From: Lomentospora prolificans
Lineage: Eukaryota > Ascomycota > Sordariomycetes > Microascales > Microascaceae
Assembly: GCA_029532625.1 (NCBI GenBank)
Contig: JARFXM010000011.1
Span: forward strand, 2,927,501 to 2,991,500
Reading direction: 5' to 3'
DNA: 64,000 nucleotides
The position numbers and the translations under genes are program-made. Position 1 is the first letter of the stretch, and the number at the start of each line of letters is the position of its first letter. The notes beneath the pieces were generated by a model. It was not told the origin of the DNA. It made no database searches and saw only the letters and a list, made by a program, of their open reading frames with translations. Below are positions 55,001 through 64,000 of this stretch, piece after piece.

Positions 55001-58000
55001 ATTGGCAGGGCTACGAATACTTTCAATCCAATTCGTAACCAGAAGGATTTCTCAAACCTAGCCTGTCAGCGGAATCAACTAAGAGCCCGTTACAGACTCC
55101 GCGGGGACTAGCAGTGGAATGGCATGAATCTCTGCTATGTCATTTGTACAGCGTCGCCAGTTCTCTGGCCCATATTCGGGGAAGTGGGAACGGGAGACGA
55201 GTGCGCAAAGGGAGAGGAGACGACGTGTCGAGGGAATGGAATTATTCACTTGTGAGACGGGGTAAAAGATTATCCTTCTCTTGGAGCAAGCTTTCCCTGT
55301 CTCGTACAAGGATGTGAGCGGCGACACAGTAGTGGCCCTGGTAAGGGCATGAATTGCTCATACGTTTACATCCATGGATCCATGGATAACTGCCGTGCTC
55401 GCCAGACGTTGAGAGCATACTTCTATATTATAGGTCTTTCCTTGCACAAGTCTATGCTGCCTGGGTAGACAATACGTTTGTAGGCCAATCCTTCGGAAAC
55501 CAGACCAAGATTTGGCACGCCATTCGACTGTACGAATAAAACCTTGAATTGAGTTCGGTAGTGCAACGGTGGGCTGGCGCGGTGGGCTGGCTGCGAGGCC
55601 ACGGGGAGTCGTAGCGACGCTCAAAACAGCGAAATTAGTCGCATTGCAACTCGGCCGTATTCTCGAGCCCGAGCTAATAAAAAAAAAAAAATAAAAAAGA
55701 GAGAAATTAGCTGCCTTGTCCAGGCTCGTGTTAGCCTCATGGTCCTGAGCATTCTAGTGGGCGACTCCTGTCCCGGTGATGTGGCGTTGGAGGTTGTGGG
55801 CGGAAAGCGCGTGGCTCACTGCCCAAATTTGCTTCTCTCCAGCGCTCGTTGTGGTGTTTCGTCATAAATGATAGACGCTAGTAAGATGGGGCTGAAATTT
55901 AGTAGAAGAAGATAGGAGAAGGGTGTTTGCGAGGCTCCAAAGGGGAGAGAGAAAGGATCGACGGGTGGCACAGTTTCGGGGAACCGGGGGTCGCTCCTCC
56001 GCCGTTGTGCCAACCGGGAGAGCTCCAGTCTTCCCCCCGACGTTATGTCGAAATGGGTGGGTTTGCGTTAGTTTGGGTTGGGGGGTATTACCAGGGGGGG
56101 ACCAAGGGTACAAACATCCGTGGATGGGTATGGGTGCGGATACATCCATCTGAAATGGTCACTAGCAGGGTCATAATGTCAAATCACTCTTGCCGAGACT
56201 CTTCGTCCGTCCTCGTTGGGAGGAGAGTGGATTAATCGGAACAGGGTACGAAATACTTGCAAGGGCATAGGCTGCACCGGCGAGACCAGCCAAGACAGAG
56301 AGGCTCTCAAGGTGCTTGACTCGACCTGAGGAGAACGAATATCCAGGTATGCATACGCTGGAACTACTGGTCTCGTTACGTGGATTGGGCGAGGTGGAGG
56401 GAAACTATTACTTGTACTTGTTGAGCGACAAAATGATCCTCTTTTCTCTCTCCGTTTCTTTGAAATGCAAGGATAAACTGAAAATGGTAAATGATGAGCC
56501 CCGGAGAGAACCTCTCGGCATAGTCAATGATGGTAGCACCACAGCCACGAATAATGTGATAGGAGGTGACCCGGGTTGAACTGGATCCCGCCGAGGAGGG
56601 TAGAACTGCCCCATCACACAAGGCGCTCCGATGCCGGATGCGGCGCGCGATAGAAAGTGCGAAGATAAAAAGCAATGACTCGGATGCGCGGAGCAAGTGA
56701 TGATTCCTTCGGGCGCTTCCTCTGCACCAGGTTCTGCGTCGTTGACTGAAGCCTGACCCCTGGTCAAGTACGCAATCCGGAGGAGATATATCAAGGGTAG
56801 AGTCGGATTCGCCCTCCCATCATATCTGGTCGTTGCAAGGGGGACCAGGAATCGCGTCGGGGGTAGTCAAGATATTTCGAGGGTCTACAGAGATTGACGA
56901 CAGATCAATGTGACGAGAGATTGAACACGACAGAACTCGTGAGCTTCATCTCAGCGTGTCTGTGAACAATGGATACAGATGCACAACAGCCTGCAGGTCC
57001 CAAAGCCTGGCTAGCGCACGCTGCATATATACTACATACCCCACGCCTCGGCAAAATAATCCCACTGGGAGGCTGCAGCCACTGTCCGCTTGTGCTGACA
57101 ATGAGCCCCAATTTTTACGAAAATAGTGGAGGGACTATCCGAATTGAGGTGAGCTGCCTTCGTAGAGGCGGTGAAGCTTACAAGCTGAGGCCGCACTGCG
57201 ATCAGCTCAAGAGGCGAAGGATTCTTTTCTCTCTCTCTCTTTCTCCCAGTCTCGAGCAGGGCGCGGAGAAAACAAGGCGGGGACTAAGAGTGGACAAGCG
57301 GTGGCTGCTTGTGCACCTAGCCTTTGAGAGAGAGCCGCAAGAGCCACAAGCTGTCATGATCCTCCTTGCAGCAAGATCCAGCGTGCTGCCGTGGTCAAGG
57401 GGTGTGATGGAAGAGTGGAGCTGCTGGCTATGACCAGTTGGCACGGGTAGTGGTGGGGAGGATAGGACTGTATCCTGCACACCCGCAATAACTGGTTTGG
57501 GGAGCTGAGGCCAGCAGCTGCATTGGGTGTCGACGATCCCTAAGGACCTTTGCAAAAAGAGCGGAGAGGCTCTGTCGAGTTCTGTGTTTCGATCAACCCA
57601 ATCGCATGTGGTGCTCTCACCATGCGAGCACACGAGAGTCGGGAATTTAAGCGGTTTAGCGCGAGCTTGTTGCTGATCTTGTCTCTCGTGGGAAGGTGAA
57701 AAAAGCACACTGCCACTGATATCCACAAACCTAAATGTTCCTACTACAAGTAGTAAACAATTGGCTCATCGGACCAGCAGGACGGAAGTCGCCAAGGTCG
57801 CGCCATGGCTGGGTTCGCCTTCGGGGAGCATGAAGGCGAATATTTCATGGCATTATCGTGGTATCGTATCACTTGGAGATTTCCGGATCACAGAATGATC
57901 GGCGCCATTGCTGCAATGTTTGCCAACGTGGCGATAATCGGATGTGATTGTGATGATTGTTTTTGCGGTGGAAATTATGAAACGTCAACCCATGCGCGCA

Positions 58001-59800
58001 ATACTTGACTGTCTGTCCGGCCACCTCGGAGGGGCAAAGCCAACGCCTGAGGCGCTTCATAATACCAAGGTAGCCAGCTGCTGAACAGATCAATGGATAG
58101 TTCAAGGGGCATTGGATGTCGCACCCCTGCGAGCGTGGGGGGGCATAATACATCGTGAAGTGTGATACCAGTTGCATTTTAGGCACAGTCCACAAGCAAA
58201 CACCAGGTTTGGCGAGTTTATGCGTGCAGGTACTGTGATCGGAGACCCCTGAACAATTCTGCTGATCGCTTATCCGTAGCAATAGTTCCTCGGCCACCAT
58301 TCCCCGCTCGATGGTGTTTGGCGAGCATCTTTACCTCATGGGACTCGTGGCTCACTCGGTGGAGCTTGGGCCTAGAACATTGAAGAGGACCAAAGCATGA
58401 TTCTGCTAGTGGACGACCCGGGCTCTCCATGCAGAACTGTTGGGCGAGGTGAGGGTGGGGTTTCCAGAAAAAGTCGCGGTTATTCGTTTCTTAGGAGCCG
58501 CGCGGAAACCATGGATTCCAATTGCTTTTCTCACGGCTTGTTAGCTGAACGCAGGGCGGGAAAAGAAGAGAGGAAACAAAAGTCAAACACTTTCACTAGA
58601 CAATGTCGCAACGACCTGGCCGGTCACTCCCCGGCGCGGTCGCAGTTACCAATGATTAGGTGCACATTTCGTATCATCACACCCCAAGCACTACAACTCT
58701 CGACCAAGAAAACCGTGATATTTCCAAGCTCCACCTTCCGCATACAGGGGGTAATATCCGATACCAAACAAAAGTTAAGGAACCGCGATCACCCAACGAA
58801 CATCAGGACAATCTTACGAATCTTACGAGCCGTAACAACTTCGACGATGGAAATCGGCGATTTGATACAACAGTGGAGCACACAACTACCGTTCGGTGGC
58901 AGAGATCCTCCACTCGAGGCGAGGCATGGCTGATCAGTCAATCCTGCAGAGCTACGCTGCCGTGCATAACAGCTCTCAACTGCCGGAAAACACGGATGCG
59001 TGCAATTTGTAGCGAAGAGCTCGCATCGTGAATGCACAAGCCGAAGGTTTGCAACGGGGTATCTGGGGTTACGGACGGGTATTCTTGTGATTAATGTCCG
59101 AGGAGCATTCGTCCGCAACGGGCAGGGCTCAAGCGATAAGGCAAAGGATGGCGTCGAAGACACCGTTCCTCTGCAGAAATTTTCAGTGATCAATTGATAC
59201 TTTGTGACGGGGGGTGGGTGGTTGGGATTGGTGAAAAAGGAGCTTGAAAGTTCGGCTTCCGGAAGCGGGACGGGACGGGTTGTGTGGCAACTGGAGTCCG
59301 CCCCGCGATTTTGAGGCTTTGATGCCGCCAATAAAAAGTGAGGCCAGGCCATACCGTGGTTTGCTGGGGAGAGGGCGAAGGATTGATGGCTCCTTTCCGC
59401 AGGTACCTGTTCTGAAGAGTGGGTTGAGAGGTTGGGCAATCTCGGACATCTGGGCAATGCGATTGTAGGGCCGTCCTCATTTGGAACATCGGGAAAGTCC
59501 CCGTACCCGAATCTAGTCTTTGATTCAATTGCAATTGCTCACAAATATTCCGTCCATATTCCGTGAACATGAGGCAAATACCGAACTGAAGCGTGGTAGC
59601 ATTTGCGGCTACGTACAAAGGATCGATTACGAAGTCGTCCAACGGAGGTCCTTGTTTCTTTCTGCTTCCTGCTGTATTCAAAGTGCTGACTGTGGATTCA
59701 ACGGGTACACGGGCCAACAGATCGAAGACGGAAAGCAGAAGTATACAGTGTTAATAACATGTGACTTACATGTATTTTTGGTGTTTAATTATATAATCAC
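55001..59800. other. Non-coding region, part 3, with simple-sequence tracts
   Basis: Holds an A-rich tract (55679-55698) and a CT tract (57228-57246). The 222-codon minus frame (59457-58789) and the 178-codon plus frame (58397-58933) partly overlap on opposite strands, and neither shows a domain. No gene supported. Confidence 0.55.
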
Positions 59801-62800
59801 AGTGTGATTTATACCTCGCGTGTGAACATGAAACATCCATCTTGGACATCGACACAACCAACCGGGAGGTGCGAATTGAATCCTACCAAGGATGGAGAGA
59901 GAGAGAGAGAGAGCCTACGCGGTATCAGTTGCTAGGACAAAAGAGACGTTAACGGGTTAAGATTGTATCATCGCGCTAGAGGAGGGTAAAGTGTAACACA
60001 TAGTATTTCCTTTTTTTTCTTCTGCCATCTCGTTATTCCGGGATTTATTTACATGAGATTGGATGCCTTATTGGCATCGATCGTTAGGCGTCGTCGTTAC
60101 GGTAACGGAGAACTTTGTACCTTGTAACGACTGACCGATCTTTAGTCATCTATTACTTCTAATACGGAATGCATGGGACTTGGCCTCCGACCAACCTAGT
60201 TTACACAGTCGTGGTAGCAAACTATGGATGCAAGAGCATGGTAATTCGAGGCTCGGAACCAGAAAACCCAGGCTGGTGGCACCTCCGGCCTCCGATGCCC
60301 CGAACATGTTTGCCTTTTTAACGACGTAACATCGCGTGCTGCACAAGAGGCGACTGCTGTCGGTGCGCAGTCCCAGCAGGTGTTCTCGCTTAGATACGAG
60401 CTAATAGAGGAAGGAGAAGAAACCATCTGAAGCCCATGAAAAGGCATTTCCTCGACAAATCGAGGCACGAGGTGTACGTGCTAAATCGCGATATCAAAGC
60501 CATCTAATCGCAATGTTTGTCAGGACAATGAAGCCCCTTTGATGACAAGTGTTTGGGCGGCGGAGGTCGAAAGCTCAATTGAACTACCAAGGAGGCTCCT
60601 CAATTTCCCGTACTGTACAAATGCCGACTTCGGCCACTGTGAAGGCGACGGCAGGTCCCAGAGTCCCATGAGGTACGAGTACACAGTCCCCCTCCACACG
60701 ACTCGGTGCGCGACTGATGGAATTTTTCAAGGGGGCCGGGGTGTGGGGGCGGGCTCCTCAGGGGAGGAGGGTGTCTCTTAAAACTTCAGAAAATAAACGG
60801 TGGCCACTCTTGTCATGGCGCTGTCTAGTTCGCCACATGGATAGTGATTACTCATTCAACTAGACTTAGCCTCTGAGAAGCAGCCTGAGAGTGGTAGTTA
60901 TTTGGCGGGTGGAAGCCATTGCGTTCAATGTCTGGCTTTCTGTTCTCCTTCCATCAAAGGCATTAACTGCTGAGTAGAGCTCAGTGTCACTCCAGTCTCG
61001 AGACTAGGCGGATGGCGAAAGCTCTTGTAAGGCAGGAAGACTATGAATTGCACAGCTCTGGTCTTACGAGTAAACCAAAGCGTCATCTCTTCCCGTACAG
61101 CGCGTGTCAGCAGGGGGGACGCTAAAAGCCTCCCTGTCTCATACACAGAACAGACCATCACCTCCGAGGTAGCACGTAAATAGTGTTTCTCCTCCGTTCG
61201 TCGTGAGGTGAAGAAGAGGAGTAAGGGGTAAGGATGGAAGGTTAAGAAGAAAATACAAAGAAAAGGGGAAAAAAATTAGAGGAACGATGGTTTCATCGAC
61301 GTCGCTAGGGGAGATCTGTTCTATTCTCGACTCTTACTTTCCTACAGAAAGTTTCTTGCTGCGGCCTAATGTTTATGGTCTTCCTGGGCGAGGATCTGAT
61401 GTAAAAGAAAAAGAATACGCAATGAGCAAGACACACCAAAACTAATTTAGACGTGGTCGACAAATAATTCGAGCTATTGACGACTTGTCTTGTCAGCCAT
61501 CTGCCGGGCTTTATTCTGCTACGAAAGGTGTCCGATCATCATTCGCAATCCCACCCTCCCCACTGTCAGATGGCTGGTAGAGGGATGCACGGAGCGTCTG
61601 TAGGAGGGATTCCTGCAGGGCATGGACCTTTGAGACGAATCTTATCGTTGAGCACACTGCCTGAGCGAGCCAAGGAGAACAAGGTTCCCGGTAGAGGTTG
61701 GCAGCCATCTTGTCAGGCGATACCTTTCTTTGTTCCCCGGCGAGATGGATTGGTCGAGTTTGCAGCACCCTTCCCACGTGTGGACCAACCGGCGCCTTCC
61801 GGAAGGTGTTCAGCATTCATCCGATCCATCCGTTTCTTTTCCTCTCTGGACCTGAAATGGGAAGGAATGATTCGAGATCGCTACGTCGGGCACATTGAGC
61901 TATTATTCTTGGTTTGCCCCTACCGTCACCTGCTAGGTTGAAAGGCGCATTAAGTCATTTTCCCCCTCCGGAGTGACGGGCATCCTCAAATATCCTACTG
62001 TTCTTCAAATGAGAGCTAGGAAAGGGGGGGATCGCCAGGAATGTGGGCATAAAACTGCAAGCCTTCGCTCAAGGATGGTGGATAACATAATACCATCACC
62101 TGCAAAACCATTTTCTGGCTTAACTGTCGTAACCCATTGTTCCTTTCTTCATCGAAGCGCGAGGGTGGGAAGATGTCTCCCGCCCTTGCCCCAGGTTGAG
62201 CCTGAGCATCATTAAGGAGCAGTGCGTACCTGAGCCTATTGTGAAATCGGTAAATCCACCCATCCGACTTTGGATGTGAGCATCTACGGATATACATGGA
62301 ACACAATGGCATCTTCCCCTCGTAGTTCAAACCTGTTCAAACCCTTTGCGGGTCTTCGCGACTAGTTTTAAGACTTAATGCGACAATAAAATCTGGTCTA
62401 TCGGCCGAGTTTACTGGGCGATAGTGTAAATCTAATCCAGAACCCTAAGTTCGGCTAATGTCCGCTCCTGTATCACTTTTCCCTTTCTGGGGCTTTGCCC
62501 ATTTTTTGCTAAATAAGTGCCTGAGTAGGAGAAATAGTCGTCTGGCGTTAACGGGGCTTTGTCTCAGTGTCTATGACGTTTCCTGGCGAGGAACAAGCCG
62601 TGCGTACTTCGTATGTGTCCTTTGCATCTCTACTGAGGTATGGGGACAAATATGCATCCTACCTTTCTGCAATGATAAATGGAGCGAGTATAGTGCCTAG
62701 AGCAAAAGCAACCTGGGAAAAGGGCAATTGAAGGCGGGGCTTGAGAAGCAGCACTACCCCACGGACCACATTAGGGGCATCTCAACGGGTGCGTCCTCGA

Positions 62801-64000
62801 CGCTGGTATTACAGTACGCATGAAATGTGTTTTTGGATTCTAATATTATTATAGCATTTCCGACTGAAGCGCTTGCAGGGTGCGCCACCCAGTGTTGTAA
62901 TCGCGATCGCAGCCATCGCCACGGATTCTACGAGTCATGCCTTCCCCAATTACCGCGTCAGTATATGAGACTGACTGCCGTCATTGGCCTGAATCGAAGT
63001 GTCTGGCATAGCTGGGTTCCACCGACGACTTGACAAGCTAGAGGGCTTCTACGTGCTTGGGATCTTTTGGGACAATAGTGCTGGTGCCTCTCGCCACGCG
63101 TAGTGAGGGCCATGATTTGCGCGTTCAACAATGGCATTCTCTATTCTGACGCTCCCCATATGCCATCTAGATGGCGCACGAGAATGGCCTGATGCTGTAT
63201 AAGTCGACTAGCCATAGTATTAGAACTCATTTGTGTGAAATAGACAACGCCGGCTCTTGGGCCCGTCGTTGAAGACTCCGCGCAGCAGTGATAACACTAG
63301 GGCGAGTTCTGAAGACGCACCGACTCCGCATGCTTCGTAGCAACTGGCAGATGGGGAAGATAATAATAGCCCTTAGCTACCGACGATATTGTGCTTACAA
63401 GTAATTAGGCGGAGGCGGGACACTGTTCATTGCTGACAAGTCGATTCCGCAGCATTGTTCGTCTGGCGGTCGCTCGAGGGAACAAGGAGACCAAAAATAC
63501 CTGGGTACTTAAGGGGATGGGTCCTCGCGTCCAAGGGTCGTTCACACCTTGGCACGGCACAATAAAATGGATCCCATTTGGCACACGCCCCTTCTGAACC
63601 CCACCCCACTCCCCGAAACATCAAAATCCCAACTTCCCAAGGGTATTCCCTGGTGATATCCACCCGGTCAGGCCTGGTACTGTTGTAGTGTACCTTCCCC
63701 CCAACCCAGGCCCAAGCATTTGACCCCTTCGCACCTTCCCACCAACAGCGGCACCCGGGTCGTCCGCTCCACATCCTTGAAGGGCCCCTTTCCCCCCTGC
63801 TCTGCCCAGGCCATTTGTGTATCTAACACCATGGACGGGGTACGAAGTACACAAAACTGATGGCCAAGAAGAAACGATACCTGTACAAGAGTGTTATGAC
63901 ATCCCACCTCCCCCTTCATCCCCTTAACTTTCCTTTTCCTTCCTCTACCACCCTCGATATTACGACGACTGCATTTCCTCAGCCCGAGATTGCGATTGGG
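59801..64000. other. Non-coding region, part 4, ending in CT-rich sequence
   Basis: Contains a GA microsatellite (59895-59913) and pyrimidine-rich tracts near 60010 and 63900-63955. The CT-rich end, rising towards 64000, resembles a fungal promoter or 5' UTR, so a plus-strand gene may begin just past the window. No coding region identified. Confidence 0.5.
59895..59913. repeat. GA dinucleotide microsatellite
   Basis: Nineteen bases of alternating GA within otherwise unique sequence. Confidence 0.95.

Noticed and set aside
58789..59457. 222-codon minus-strand frame
   Set aside because: Overlaps another frame on the opposite strand, has random-like composition and no domain; expected by chance in 16 kb at this GC content.
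47752..64000. tRNA or 5S genes
   Set aside because: Searched by eye for B-box (GGTTCGAATCC-like) and 5S internal promoter patterns on both strands; none with a matching acceptor stem.

Overview
The window is nuclear DNA of a filamentous ascomycete (Pezizomycotina; the 18S 3' region looks most like Sordariomycetes, judged from memory). Four things support this: a minus-strand rDNA unit at the left edge, transposons carrying CpA-to-TpA damage typical of repeat-induced point mutation (RIP), short GT-AG introns of 54-101 bp, and a family-C fungal chitinase relic beside a DNAJC28/DUF1992 gene.

Layout. 1-3430: edge of an rDNA array, with 18S (minus, cut by the window start), 5' ETS/IGS with CCCGGG subrepeats, and only the last few dozen bases of the next 28S. 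3429-38126: a transposon pile. A ~9.57 kb Ty3/gypsy element ('C', plus strand, 3463-34729) was split by four later insertions: a second copy of its own family ('B', minus, 5619-15188), two chromodomain-type Ty3/gypsy elements ('gypsy-A' 17595-23512; 'gypsy-B' 25502-31335), and a solo LTR (31789-32139). Each insertion has a 5-bp target-site duplication. Removing them leaves 9574 bp for C against 9570 bp for B, which confirms the reconstruction. The pile continues with a further LTR (34730-35075), a truncated Tad1-like LINE (35076-37644, minus), a short 18S fragment and another solo LTR (37781-38126).

38219-40525: decayed GH18 chitinase gene (minus) with recognisable introns but no catalytic motif. 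41630-45382: uninterrupted gene for a 1250-residue, mostly disordered protein. 46094-47751: four-exon gene for a mitochondrial-looking DNAJC28/DUF1992 protein. 47752-64000: about 16 kb of normal-composition DNA in which I recognise no gene.

Most notable points: the fully resolved nested insertion history; a predicted Tf1-style self-priming site in both chromodomain elements, with a 15-nt perfect match between primer-binding site and LTR; the rDNA/transposon junction inside 28S; a conserved coding-like segment downstream of integrase in the 9.57 kb family; RIP-spared islands inside heavily mutated copies; and the 16 kb gene desert. I saw no CRISPR array, tRNA or 5S gene, and no secondary-metabolite cluster.
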